This document shows positions 16,323 to 25,106 of a stretch of 64,000 bases of DNA, piece by piece; positions within the stretch are counted from its first letter, which is position 1, and every line of letters starts with the position of its first letter. The stretch comes from Desulfovibrio sp. X2 (GTDB lineage Bacteria > Desulfobacterota > Desulfovibrionia > Desulfovibrionales > Desulfovibrionaceae). The notes under the pieces were generated by a model. That model made no database searches, was not told where the DNA came from, and saw nothing but the letters and a program-made list of their open reading frames with translations. The position numbers were made by a program, and so were the translations under genes. The stretch lies in contig NZ_ATHV01000028.1 of NCBI RefSeq assembly GCF_000422205.1, positions 1 through 64,000 on the forward strand, written 5' to 3'.

Positions 16323-18056
16323 ATGCCGAGCCTCACAGGTGCACAGATCGTGGTCCGTCTTCTGGAACGCCAGGGAGTCCGCCACGTCGCGGGCATTCCC
16401 GGCGGCGCCAACCTTCCCCTGTACGACGCGCTTTCCGAGAGCACGCGAATCCGCCACGTGCTGGCGCGCCACGAGCAGGGCGCGGGCTTCATCGCCCAGG
16501 GCATGGCCCGCGTCACGGGCCATCCGGGCGTCTGCCTGGCCACCTCCGGCCCGGGCGCGACCAACCTGCTCACGGCCGTGGCCGACGCCAAGCTCGACTC
16601 CGTGCCGCTGGTCTGCCTCACGGGCCAGGTGCCGGGCAGCCTTCTGGGCGAGGATGCCTTCCAGGAGGTGGACGCGTACGGCCTGGCCATCCCGGTGACC
16701 AAGCACTGCTTCATGGCCAGAAGCCCTGAGGAGCTTCTCGAGATCATCCCGGAGGCGTTTCGCATCGCGGCCTCGGGCCGCCCCGGACCGGTGCTCGTGG
16801 ACCTGCCGCGCGACGTGCAGACCGCGAGCGCGACCTTCGAGGCCTGGCCCGATCCCGGCCTGCCCGCGCCGCCGCCCCTGGCGGCCGAGAGCGACCTTGG
16901 GCAGGCGGCCGGGCTCCTCGCGGCGGCCAAGCGGCCCATGCTCATCGTGGGCAACGGCGTGGTCCAGTCCGGCGCCGGGGATGCCGCGCGCGACCTCATG
17001 GAGCGCCTGGACATGCCCGCCGTGGCCACGCTGCACGGGCTCTCGGCCATGCCGGGCACGCATCCGCTCTTCCTCGGCATGCTCGGCATGCACGCCTCGC
17101 GCGGCGCGAACACGGCGCTCGAGGAGTGCGACCTGATCCTGGCCGTGGGCTGCCGCCTGGACGACCGCGCCACCGGCCGCCTGGACCGCTTCTGCCCGGA
17201 CGCCGCCCTGGTGCACGTGGACATCGACGCCAGCGAGATCGGCAAGCGCCGCGCGGCCTCGGCCTCCATCGCTGGCGACGCGGGCGCGGCGCTCGCGGCC
17301 CTGGCCGGGCTGCTGCCGCGCATGGAGCGCCCCGCCTGGCGCGAGCGCGCGGCAGAGCTCAAGCGCGAGCACGGCCTGCGCCTGCCGGGCAGCGACGATC
17401 CGCGCTCGAGCTACGGCGTGCTGCTGGCCGCGGCCCGCGCGGCGGGCGAGAACGCCCTGGTGGCCACGGACGTGGGGCGGCACCAGATGCGCACGGCCCA
17501 GGCCTGGCCGCACTTCCGTGCGCGCGGCTTCCTGACCTCCGGTGGGCTCGGGACCATGGGCTTCGGCCTGCCTGCGGCCATCGGCGCCTCGCTGGCCGCG
17601 CCGGACCGTCCGGTCGTCTGCGTCTCGGGCGACGGAAGCCTGCTGATGAACGTGCAGGAGCTGGTCACGGCCGTGGAGCAGGGCGCGCGGGTGAAGATCC
17701 TGCTCATGGACAACGGCGGCCTCGGCCTCGTGCAGCAGCAGCAGGACCTCTTCATGGGAGGGCGCATCTTCGGCTCGCGGTTCGAGGCGCGCGCGGACTA
17801 CGTGGCCCTCGCCCGGGCCTTCGGCGTGCCCGCCTTCGACCTGGCCGACGTCGCCGACCCCGAGGCGGCTCTGGCCGAGGCCTTCGCCGCGCCCGGCCCC
17901 TGCCTCGTCCGCTGCGCCGTGGAGGACGACGCCCACGTGCTGCCCATGGTCCCGCCGGGCGGGGCCAACTGCGAAATGATCTGCGAGCTTGCAAGCGAAA
18001 CCGCCTGCGTCGCCAAGGGCGACGCCACGGCCGACAAGGAGGCCGCCCATGTCTGA
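16323..18056 (+). CDS. ilvB: acetolactate synthase large subunit
   Basis: A 577-residue thiamine-diphosphate enzyme that condenses pyruvate to acetolactate, or pyruvate with 2-ketobutyrate, in valine, leucine and isoleucine synthesis. Motifs: IPGGANLPLYDAL, the catalytic-Glu region RHEQGAGFIAQGMAR, TSGPGATNLLTAVADA, and the ThDP site GDGSLLMNVQELVTAVEQG with the metal-binding NGGLGLVQQQQ further on. RBS GGAGG precedes the ATG. It is preceded by the leader and attenuator and overlaps ilvN by 8 bp. Confidence 0.96.
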   Translation: MPSLTGAQIVVRLLERQGVRHVAGIPGGANLPLYDALSESTRIRHVLARHEQGAGFIAQGMARVTGHPGVCLATSGPGATNLLTAVADAKLDSVPLVCLTGQVPGSLLGEDAFQEVDAYGLAIPVTKHCFMARSPEELLEIIPEAFRIAASGRPGPVLVDLPRDVQTASATFEAWPDPGLPAPPPLAAESDLGQAAGLLAAAKRPMLIVGNGVVQSGAGDAARDLMERLDMPAVATLHGLSAMPGTHPLFLGMLGMHASRGANTALEECDLILAVGCRLDDRATGRLDRFCPDAALVHVDIDASEIGKRRAASASIAGDAGAALAALAGLLPRMERPAWRERAAELKREHGLRLPGSDDPRSSYGVLLAAARAAGENALVATDVGRHQMRTAQAWPHFRARGFLTSGGLGTMGFGLPAAIGASLAAPDRPVVCVSGDGSLLMNVQELVTAVEQGARVKILLMDNGGLGLVQQQQDLFMGGRIFGSRFEARADYVALARAFGVPAFDLADVADPEAALAEAFAAPGPCLVRCAVEDDAHVLPMVPPGGANCEMICELASETACVAKGDATADKEAAHV

Positions 18057-18399
18057 TCCCAACCATGATTCCATTCTGGGGAACGCGCCGGAGAACCTGA
18101 CGTCCGATCCCCGCTCCGGGGCCCACGGCGGGGCCGTGCTGGAGCTGACCGTGAACAACCACCCCGGCGTCATGTCCCACGTCTGCGGCCTGTTCGCGCG
18201 CCGCACCTACAACGTGGAGGGCGTTGCCTGCCTGCCCGTGAACGGCGGGGAGACGAGCCGCGTCTGGCTCCTGGTGCGCGAGGACGAGCGCCTGCCCCAG
18301 GTCGTGCGCCAGGTGGAGAAGCTGCACGACGTGCTGGCCGTGACCCGCCACGACGACGGGCACCCGGTCTTCGCCGCGCTGTCCTCTTTCGTGGCCTGA
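18049..18399 (+). CDS. ilvN: acetolactate synthase small (regulatory) subunit
   Basis: A 116-residue protein with a single ACT domain: LELTVNNHPGVMSHVCGLFARRTYNVEGVAC, then RVWLLVREDERLPQVVRQVEKLHDVLAV. It binds the large subunit and confers feedback inhibition by valine in this family. It is short, like E. coli IlvN, and lacks the second C-terminal domain of IlvH-type subunits. The ATG at 18049 overlaps the ilvB end, with AAGGAGG upstream, so translation is coupled. Confidence 0.94.
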   Translation: MSDPNHDSILGNAPENLTSDPRSGAHGGAVLELTVNNHPGVMSHVCGLFARRTYNVEGVACLPVNGGETSRVWLLVREDERLPQVVRQVEKLHDVLAVTRHDDGHPVFAALSSFVA

Positions 18400-18573
18400 G
18401 CAGGGGAGCGGGCTAGGAGCCGGGCAGGGGAGGGGGCCTTTCGTCCTCCGCCCCCGTTGCCCGGACCGCCGGGAACTATCATCCCTGCGCCCTTCCTGCC
18501 GGGGCGGCGCTGTGATAGGCAGGTGTGCGCCGCGCGGCGGCATGGATACGCATCGAGGAGCAGGGAGAGACAG

Positions 18574-19437
18574 GTGACCGAGGAACGCGGGCCGGACAAG
18601 CCGGCCGCAGGGCTCTACGTGGTGGCCACGCCCATCGGCAACGCGGCGGACCTCTCGCCGCGCGCGGCGGGCGTGCTGGCCGGAGCGGACATGATCCTGG
18701 CCGAGGACACGCGCCGCGCCGGGCTGCTGCTCAAGCGCCTGGGCATCGCGGGAAACCGCTTCGTGTCGTTTCACGACCACAACGAGGCCGAGCGCCTGCC
18801 CCAGGTGCTCGGGCACCTGCGCGCGGGCGGCAGCGCGGCCCTGGTCTCGGACGCGGGCACGCCGCTCCTCTCGGACCCCGGATACCGCCTGGTCGGGGCC
18901 TGCCGCGAGGAGGGCATCCGCGTCTCGCCCGTGCCCGGGCCGTGCAGCTTCGTGGCCGCGCTCTCGGCCGCGGGCCTGCCGCCGCAGCCCTTCGTCTTCC
19001 TGGGTTTTTTGCCGCGCTCGGCAGGCGACGTGAGAAAGACGCTCGCGCCCTTTGCCGCGCTTCCGGCCACGCTGGCCTTCTTCGAGCGCAAGTCGCGCCT
19101 GGCCGCGAGCCTGGGCCTGGCCCACGAGGTGCTCGGGGAACGCACGGTCTGCGTGGCGCGCGAATTGACCAAGGTGCACGAGGAGTTTATCTTGGGCGAG
19201 TTGTCGGCCCTGGCCCGCGACTGCCCCGACGTGCTGGGCGAGATCACCGTCCTGGTGGGCCCGCCGCGCGCTCCGGGGGAGGCCTCGGAGGACGACATCG
19301 AGGCCGTGCTGGCCGAGGAGGCCGCACGCGGCGGCAAGCCCCGCGAGGTGGCCCGGCGCGCCGCGGCCCGCCTGCCGGGGACCACGGCCAAGGAACTCTA
19401 CGGTCGCCTCGCTGCCGCGGCCTCCCGCAAACCCTGA
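18574..19437 (+). CDS. rsmI: 16S rRNA 2'-O-ribose C1402 methyltransferase RsmI
   Basis: A 287-residue member of the tetrapyrrole methylase family. Motifs: LYVVATPIGNAADLSPRA, ILAEDTRRAGLLLKRLGI, SFHDHNEAERLP and ALVSDAGTPLLSDPGYRLV, then PVPGPCSFVAALSAAGLP. The start is a GTG at 18574 with GGGAGA about 6 nt before it. The C-terminal GTTAKELYGRLA is typical of the family. It lies between ilvN and a PTS EIID gene, separated from the latter by 12 bp. Confidence 0.95.
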   Translation: MTEERGPDKPAAGLYVVATPIGNAADLSPRAAGVLAGADMILAEDTRRAGLLLKRLGIAGNRFVSFHDHNEAERLPQVLGHLRAGGSAALVSDAGTPLLSDPGYRLVGACREEGIRVSPVPGPCSFVAALSAAGLPPQPFVFLGFLPRSAGDVRKTLAPFAALPATLAFFERKSRLAASLGLAHEVLGERTVCVARELTKVHEEFILGELSALARDCPDVLGEITVLVGPPRAPGEASEDDIEAVLAEEAARGGKPREVARRAAARLPGTTAKELYGRLAAAASRKP

Positions 19438-19449
19438 CCCGCGCGCGCC

Positions 19450-20217
19450 ATGACCCATACCCTGGCCAGAACCCCGGACCGCCGGACCCTGATGACCTGC
19501 TTCGCGCGGACGTATCTGGTCATGGCCGCCTTCAACACCAAGGGCATGCAGAACATCGGCCTGGTCTCGGCCATGGAGCCGGGGCTTCGGGCCATCCACG
19601 AGGACCCGGCGGCCCTTGCCCGGGCGCGGCGCCGCTACCTCAAGCACTACAACAGCCACCCCTTCTGGACGCCGCTCCTGGTTGGCCTGTTCCTGGCGCT
19701 CGAGCGCGACATCGCGCGCGGCTCGCTGCCTCCGGAGATGCTCGAGCAGGTCAAGGGGACCACCGTCTACACCCTCTCGGCCATCGGCGATTCGCTCTTC
19801 GGCGGCACGCTGCAGGCCACCTGGGCCCTGGCGACCATCTGTCTCCTGGCCTCTGGCAATCGGACCGGAGCCGTGCTAGTAGGGGCCGTTTTGTTCGTCG
19901 CCCTGCAGGCCTTCAAGCTGACGGGCTTCTGGCTCGGCTGGCGGGACGCCTTCAAGGTCCTGCCGAGGCTCAAGCGACTGAACCTGATCAACTGGGGACG
20001 GCGCCTCAAGTACGTCAACGCCCTGCTCCTCGTCCTGCTCTGGGCCATCGTCTGGCCCGGGGAGGTCGTCTGGTGGAGCTGGCTGGCCACCGTGGGGCTC
20101 CTGTCGGCCGCGGCCTGGCTCGTCTCGCGGCTGCTCGTGATCCGCGAGCTTCTGGTCGTCCTCGTCATCGGAGCCATGGCCTTCTGGCCCTGGTTCGTGC
20201 GCGCCGTGGCGCATTGA
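19450..20217 (+). CDS. PTS mannose-family EIID component
   Basis: A 255-residue membrane protein of the mannose/fructose/sorbose EIID family. The family-typical N-terminal half has FNTKGMQNIGLVSAMEPGL, KHYNSHPFWTPLLVGLFLALE and TVYTLSAIGDSLFGGT. The C-terminal half has several hydrophobic segments (about 120-145, 185-205, 210-225 and 230-252). In the family EIID works with EIIC in the membrane and EIIAB in the cytosol to import hexoses. No EIIA, EIIB or EIIC gene is present in this window; HPr and EI follow directly. A regulatory or partial PTS is possible. Confidence 0.9.
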   Translation: MTHTLARTPDRRTLMTCFARTYLVMAAFNTKGMQNIGLVSAMEPGLRAIHEDPAALARARRRYLKHYNSHPFWTPLLVGLFLALERDIARGSLPPEMLEQVKGTTVYTLSAIGDSLFGGTLQATWALATICLLASGNRTGAVLVGAVLFVALQAFKLTGFWLGWRDAFKVLPRLKRLNLINWGRRLKYVNALLLVLLWAIVWPGEVVWWSWLATVGLLSAAAWLVSRLLVIRELLVVLVIGAMAFWPWFVRAVAH

Positions 20218-20278
20218 CCCGGCAACATTCGAGAGTACGCGGTCCGCGAAAGCGGCCCGCTCGTGATAGTGGAGAGAA

Positions 20279-20590
20279 ATGAACAGCCAAGCGACCCGAC
20301 ACGAAGACAGCGGCGAACCCCCCGCCGTGCTCCGCCACGTCTGCGTCCTCGACGAGATGGGGCTGCACGCGCGTCCCGCGGCCCGGCTGGCCCAGGAGGC
20401 GCAGAAATTTTCCGCCGACATCAGGCTCGTCTCCGGCAAGCAGGAGGTCGACGCCAAGAGCATTCTGGACATCCTGACCCTGGCCGTGGGCAACGGCGCG
20501 AAGGTGGCCATAAAGGCCGTCGGAGAGGACGCGGAAGAGGCCATCGAGCATCTGGAGCGCCTGTTCCGCAACAAGTTCCAAGAGGACTAG
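20279..20590 (+). CDS. ptsH: HPr phosphocarrier protein
   Basis: A 103-residue HPr with a 15-residue N-terminal extension relative to E. coli HPr. The phospho-accepting histidine is His30 in EMGLHARPAARL. The residue equivalent to regulatory Ser46 is Ser61 in DAKSILDILTLAV, so an HPr kinase site is conserved in position. It carries phosphate from EI to PTS EII proteins. RBS GGAG lies before the ATG. It is two bases upstream of ptsI. Confidence 0.95.
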   Translation: MNSQATRHEDSGEPPAVLRHVCVLDEMGLHARPAARLAQEAQKFSADIRLVSGKQEVDAKSILDILTLAVGNGAKVAIKAVGEDAEEAIEHLERLFRNKFQED

Positions 20591-20591
20591 C

Positions 20592-22373
20592 GTGGCCAAG
20601 GCAGTCATCAAGGGCATCCCGGTCTCGGCGGGCATCGCCATCGGGAAGGCGCTCTTCCTCAACCGCAACCGCTTCGAGAACGTCCCTCGCCGGGCGCTCC
20701 CGCCGCACGTCGTGCCGCTGGAGCGCGAGCGCCTGACGCAGGCGTTCCTGGACACGGCCAAGGACCTGGAAGCGGCGCGGGAGAAGATCCCCCTCGAGCT
20801 GCGCGACCACGCGGGCATCATCGACTCGCACCTGATGATTCTGAAGGACCCCAAGCTGCGCGGGGCGGCCGAGAAGTATCTCGAGGAGCACGCCATCTGC
20901 GCCGAGTGGGCCCTGGAAAAGGCCGTGGCCGACGTGCGCCGCGCCTTCTCCGCCCTGGACGACCCCTACATCCGCGAGCGCATGAACGACGTGCGCATGG
21001 TGGGCGAGCGGGTCATGGTCCACCTCATGGGCGACGAGCCGGACTTCGGGGCCATCGAGGACCGCGTGGTGCTCATGGCCCACGACCTGGCCCCGGCCGA
21101 CACCGTGGAGCTCGAGGTCGACAAGATCATGAGCTTCGCCACCTCGCTCGGCGCCAAGACCTCGCACACCGGCATCCTGGCGCGCTCGCTGCAGATCCCG
21201 GCCGTGGTCGGCGTGACCGACCTCGAGAAGTCCGTGACCGACGGCGACCTGGTCATCGTGGACGGGCTCAAGGGCCGCATCATCATCGAGCCCGACGACG
21301 AGGAGCTGAACCGCTACGAGACGCTGGGCCGCCAGTTCCAGAACTACCAGAAGAGCATCATCCGCTTCTGCCACCTGCCCGGCGAGACGCGCGACGGCTA
21401 CTCCGTGTCCGTGCTCGCCAACATCGAGCTCTTCGAGGAGGTGGCCCAGGTGCTGGACAACGGCGGCGAGGGCGTGGGGCTTCTGCGCACCGAGTACCGC
21501 TACATGAACCGGCGCGAGCTGCCCACCGAGGACGAGCTGTGCGAGGAGTATTCCGACCTCGCCTCCATCCTCTCGCCGCGCACGCTCACGATCCGCACCC
21601 TGGACATCGGCGCGGACAAGATGTTCACCCATTTCGGCCACCTGGAAGAGACGAACCCGGCCATGGGGCTGCGCGCCATCCGCTTCTGCATGCGCTACCC
21701 GGAGGTCTTCAAGACCCAGATCAGGGCCATTTTGCGCGCCGCGGTCTGGGGCAACGTGCGGGTCATGTTCCCCATGATCTCGGGCCTCAAGGAACTGCGC
21801 TTCGCCAAGGGGCTCTTCCTCGAGGCCCAGGCCGAGCTGCGGCGCGAGGGCGTGGACTTCAACCCCGAGATCCCCTTCGGGATCATGGTCGAGGTGCCCT
21901 CCGCGGTCATGGTCTCCGAGTTCCTGGCCCAGGAGGTGGACTTCTTCTCCATCGGGACCAACGACCTCATCCAGTACTCCATGGGCATTGACCGCACCAA
22001 CCGCTACGTCTCCTACCTCTACCAGCCGCTGCACCCGGCCATCGTGCGCATGATCAAGCACACCGTGGACGCGGCGCACGAGGCGGGCATCGAGGTGGGG
22101 CTGTGCGGCGAGATGGCCTCCGACCCCTTCTGCGTGCCCATCCTGATGGGCATGGGCATGGATTCCCTGTCCATGAACCCGCAGGCCGTGCCCGGCATCA
22201 AGCGCATCATCCGCCAGACCGACATGGACGAGTGCACCGAGCTTCTGAAGCTCGTGCTCGAGTCGCGCACCGTGAGCCGCACCAACCGCCTCGTGCGCGA
22301 CATCATCTTCCAGCGTTTCCCCGAGGAATTGACCTTCTACACGTCCCTCCTGGACATCGAAGAGGCCCAGTAA
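20592..22373 (+). CDS. ptsI: PTS enzyme I (phosphoenolpyruvate-protein phosphotransferase)
   Basis: A 593-residue EI that transfers phosphate from PEP to HPr. The N-terminal GIPVSAGIAIGKA leads into the HPr-binding domain. The active-site histidine lies in KTSHTGILARSLQIPAVVG near residue 190. The PEP-binding barrel has RTEYRYMNR, RTLDIGADK, NPAMGLRAIRF and the catalytic-Cys segment GLCGEMASDP. The start is GTG at 20592, one base after the ptsH stop. A C-terminal stretch of ~25 residues continues beyond the usual end. Confidence 0.96.
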   Translation: MAKAVIKGIPVSAGIAIGKALFLNRNRFENVPRRALPPHVVPLERERLTQAFLDTAKDLEAAREKIPLELRDHAGIIDSHLMILKDPKLRGAAEKYLEEHAICAEWALEKAVADVRRAFSALDDPYIRERMNDVRMVGERVMVHLMGDEPDFGAIEDRVVLMAHDLAPADTVELEVDKIMSFATSLGAKTSHTGILARSLQIPAVVGVTDLEKSVTDGDLVIVDGLKGRIIIEPDDEELNRYETLGRQFQNYQKSIIRFCHLPGETRDGYSVSVLANIELFEEVAQVLDNGGEGVGLLRTEYRYMNRRELPTEDELCEEYSDLASILSPRTLTIRTLDIGADKMFTHFGHLEETNPAMGLRAIRFCMRYPEVFKTQIRAILRAAVWGNVRVMFPMISGLKELRFAKGLFLEAQAELRREGVDFNPEIPFGIMVEVPSAVMVSEFLAQEVDFFSIGTNDLIQYSMGIDRTNRYVSYLYQPLHPAIVRMIKHTVDAAHEAGIEVGLCGEMASDPFCVPILMGMGMDSLSMNPQAVPGIKRIIRQTDMDECTELLKLVLESRTVSRTNRLVRDIIFQRFPEELTFYTSLLDIEEAQ

Positions 22374-22838
22374 ATGAGTGGCACCGGCGCGTCGCGCAAG
22401 CTCGTCTCCGCCAACCGCAAGGCGCGGCACGAGTACGAATTCATCGAGACCTTCGAGGCCGGGCTCGCGCTCACGGGCTCGGAGGTCAAGTCCTTGCGCG
22501 CCGGCCGCGTCTCCTGGGGCGACGGCTACGTGGACTTCAAGGGCGACGAGGCCTGGCTCGTGGGCGTGAACATCGCCCCCTACGAGAACGCGGGCTATGC
22601 CCAGCACGACCCCGTGCGGCCGCGAAAGCTCCTCCTGCACGGCCACGAGATCCACCTCCTGCGCACGCGCGTGGAGCAGAAGGGGCTCTCCGTGGTCCCT
22701 GTGGCGCTCTTCCTCTCGCGCGGCCGCTTCAAGCTCGACATCGCCCTCGCCCGCGGCAAGAAGCTGCACGACAAGCGCGACGCCCTGCGCCAGCGCGACC
22801 TCGACCGCGAGGCGCGCCGGGCCATGGCCCGCGATTAG
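22374..22838 (+). CDS. smpB: SsrA-binding protein SmpB
   Basis: A 154-residue tmRNA-binding protein needed for rescue of stalled ribosomes. It contains KLVSANRKARHEYEFIETFEAGLALTGSEVKSLR, YENAGYAQHDP, RKLLLHGHEI and the tail ALARGKKLHDKRDALRQRDLDREARRAMA. It begins immediately after the ptsI stop. A stable hairpin with a UUCG loop (22847-22866) follows. Confidence 0.97.
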   Translation: MSGTGASRKLVSANRKARHEYEFIETFEAGLALTGSEVKSLRAGRVSWGDGYVDFKGDEAWLVGVNIAPYENAGYAQHDPVRPRKLLLHGHEIHLLRTRVEQKGLSVVPVALFLSRGRFKLDIALARGKKLHDKRDALRQRDLDREARRAMARD

Positions 22839-22846
22839 TCCCCGAA

Positions 22847-22866
22847 CGGGCGCCCTTCGGCGCCCG
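22847..22866. terminator. hairpin with UUCG tetraloop after smpB
   Basis: CGGGCGCC pairs with GGCGCCCG around CTTC (closing to a C-UUCG-G tetraloop). It lies 8 bp after smpB. No T-tract is present, so termination strength is uncertain. Confidence 0.5.
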
Positions 22867-23010
22867 CCTCGAAGGCCGCCCGCCGTCGCGAAAAAGAGAT
22901 CGTGCCGTTTCCCGCACGAGTTCCCAACGAATTCTTTTTGCGCTACAAGTTCCGGAATCGTCGTTCTCCTCTCGACATAGGAACGACAACCACCAATCGA
23001 GGAGGATAGC

Positions 23011-23508
23011 ATGTCCGACAAGACCATGGACAATCTGATGGAGGCCTTCGCCGGAGAGTCGCAGGCCAACCGTAAATATCTGGCTTACGCCGAAGTGGCG
23101 GACAAGGAAGGCCACCCCCAGGTCGCCAGGCTGTTCCGCGCCGCGGCCGCGGCCGAGACCGTGCACGCCCACTCGCACCTGCGCGTGGCGGGCAAGATCG
23201 GCAACACCGCGGACAACCTGAAGGACGCCGTGGCCGGCGAGACCCACGAGTTCAAGAGCATGTATCCGGCCATGATCACCCAGGCCGAGATCGACGGCAA
23301 CACCTCGGCCGTGCGCAGCTTCTCCTACGCCAACGCCGTGGAGAAGGTGCACGCCGGGCTCTACCAGAAGGCCCTGGACAACCTCGGCAACGAGGGCAAG
23401 GTGGACTACTACGTCTGCCGCGTCTGCGGCCACACCGTGGAGAACGAGGCGCCCGAGAGCTGCCCCATCTGCGGCTCCGCCAAGAAGGCCTTCTTCAAGG
23501 TCGACTAG
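23011..23508 (+). CDS. rubrerythrin
   Basis: A 165-residue cytosolic peroxide reductase typical of anaerobes. The N-terminal ferritin-like four-helix part carries diiron ligands (MEAFAGESQANRKY, AETVHAHSH, AGETHEFKSMYP, ANAVEKVHAG). The C-terminal rubredoxin-like part has the FeS4 site CRVCG and CPICG. It is a single-gene transcription unit with GAGGAGG before the ATG and an AT-richer promoter region around 22910-23000. It probably protects oxygen-sensitive enzymes such as the hydrogenase during oxidative stress. Confidence 0.96.
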   Translation: MSDKTMDNLMEAFAGESQANRKYLAYAEVADKEGHPQVARLFRAAAAAETVHAHSHLRVAGKIGNTADNLKDAVAGETHEFKSMYPAMITQAEIDGNTSAVRSFSYANAVEKVHAGLYQKALDNLGNEGKVDYYVCRVCGHTVENEAPESCPICGSAKKAFFKVD

Positions 23509-23717
23509 CCGCGCCGCGTGACGGCCCGCCCGGGGCCGGGAGCGCTTCGCCGCGCCCCGGCTCCGGGCGGCCTTCATCCCCGCGCGCCGCACTCTCCAGA
23601 GCCCTCCGCACTTGCCCTTCCCGCAAGAGATGACTACATTCTCCCGCGCCGCGGCGAAGAGAATCGCCGCGTCCGAACCGGCGGCGAAGAGTCCGCCGCC
23701 CCCCTGAACCGGCACGC

Positions 23718-25106
23718 ATGCTCACCCCATCCCAACGCACTTTCCTGGAAAAGCTTTTCCCCGGCGACGCCGCGAGCTTCGGCCAGGCCCAGGCCGTGGT
23801 CCACGGCTCGGACGCCTCGCTGCTCGAAGGCCGCCCCTGGGGCGTGGTCCGCCCGGCGACGCCGGAGCAGGTGACCGAACTCATGGCCTGGGCCCAGGCG
23901 GAGCGCGTGCCCATCGTGGCGCGCGGCCGCGCCACGGGCGCCGTGGGCGGGGCGGTTGCCTCCAGGGGCGGGCTCGTGGTCTCCACGCTGCGCCTGAACC
24001 GGATCATCGAGATCTCGGCCGAGGACTTCGTGGCCGTGACCGAGCCGGGCGTCGTCACGGCCGAGCTGCAGAAGGCCTGCGCCGCAAGGCGCCTCTTCTA
24101 CCCGCCCGATCCCGGCAGCGTGAACATCTCCACCATCGGCGGCAACGTGGCCACCTGCGCGGGCGGCATGCGCGCCGTGAAGTACGGCGTGACCCGCGAC
24201 TGGGTGCTCGGCCTCACGGCCGTGCTGCCCGGCGGCCAGGTGGTGCGCTGCGGCGGCCGCTGCCACAAGAACGTGGCCGGGCTGGACCTCACGCGCCTCA
24301 TCGTGGGCAGCGAGGGCACCCTGGCCCTGGTCACCGAGATCATCCTGAAGCTCACGCCCCTGCCCGAGGCCTCGGTCTCGCTGCTCGCGGGCTTCGCGGA
24401 CATGGACGCGCTGCTGGCCGCGGCCTCGGCCGTGTTCCGCGCGGGCCTCCTGCCCACGGCCATGGAGTTCTTCGACAAGGGGACGATGCGCGCGCTGGAG
24501 CTGACCGCGCCCGCCGTGCCCTGGCCCTCCGTCGTGGACGGGGGCACGCAGGCCGCGCTGCTCCTGCGCCTGGACGGCAGCCGGGCCGCGCTGGCCGCGG
24601 ACCTCGCCGCGCTCGACGCCGTGCTCGCCGCCGCGGGCACCACGTTCCGCGAGGCCGCGGGCGACGCGCCGTCCGAGGAGCGGCTGTGGGAGCTTCGCCG
24701 CCTGGTGAGCCCGGCCCTGCACAAGCTCGGCCCGGACAAGCTGCGCGACGACATCGCCGTGCCGCGCGGCTCCATCGCCAGGGCCGTGCACGCCTTCCAT
24801 GAGATCGGCGAGCGCCTGGGCGTGACCGTGGTCTGCTTCGGCCACCTCGGCGACGGCAACGTGCACACGGACGTCATGTTCGACGGCTCGGACAGGCGCC
24901 AGTCCGATGCCGCGCACCGGGCCAAGGAGGAGATCCTGCGCGCCGTGGCCTCCATGGGCGGCACGCTCACGGGCGAGCACGGCGTGGGCCTCGTCAAGCT
25001 GCCCTTCCTGGAGCTGCAGCTGAGCCGCCCCGAGCGCGAGCTCATGCGCCGGGTCAAGGCGGCCTTCGATCCGTACGGCATCATGAACCCGGGCAAGGCC
25101 TTCTGA
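23718..25106 (+). CDS. glcD: FAD-linked oxidase, GlcD/D-lactate dehydrogenase type
   Basis: A 462-residue flavoprotein with an FAD_binding_4 domain (VPIVARGRATGAVGGAVA, DPGSVNISTIGGNVATCAGGMRAVKYG) and a C-terminal FAD-oxidase C domain (CFGHLGDGNVHTDV, GEHGVGLVK, DPYGIMNPGKAF). It oxidises a 2-hydroxyacid, either glycolate or D-lactate; sequence alone does not decide. Its stop overlaps the ATG of the Fe-S partner gene at 25106, so the two form one enzyme. It is relevant to lactate use by sulfate reducers. Confidence 0.9.
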   Translation: MLTPSQRTFLEKLFPGDAASFGQAQAVVHGSDASLLEGRPWGVVRPATPEQVTELMAWAQAERVPIVARGRATGAVGGAVASRGGLVVSTLRLNRIIEISAEDFVAVTEPGVVTAELQKACAARRLFYPPDPGSVNISTIGGNVATCAGGMRAVKYGVTRDWVLGLTAVLPGGQVVRCGGRCHKNVAGLDLTRLIVGSEGTLALVTEIILKLTPLPEASVSLLAGFADMDALLAAASAVFRAGLLPTAMEFFDKGTMRALELTAPAVPWPSVVDGGTQAALLLRLDGSRAALAADLAALDAVLAAAGTTFREAAGDAPSEERLWELRRLVSPALHKLGPDKLRDDIAVPRGSIARAVHAFHEIGERLGVTVVCFGHLGDGNVHTDVMFDGSDRRQSDAAHRAKEEILRAVASMGGTLTGEHGVGLVKLPFLELQLSRPERELMRRVKAAFDPYGIMNPGKAF

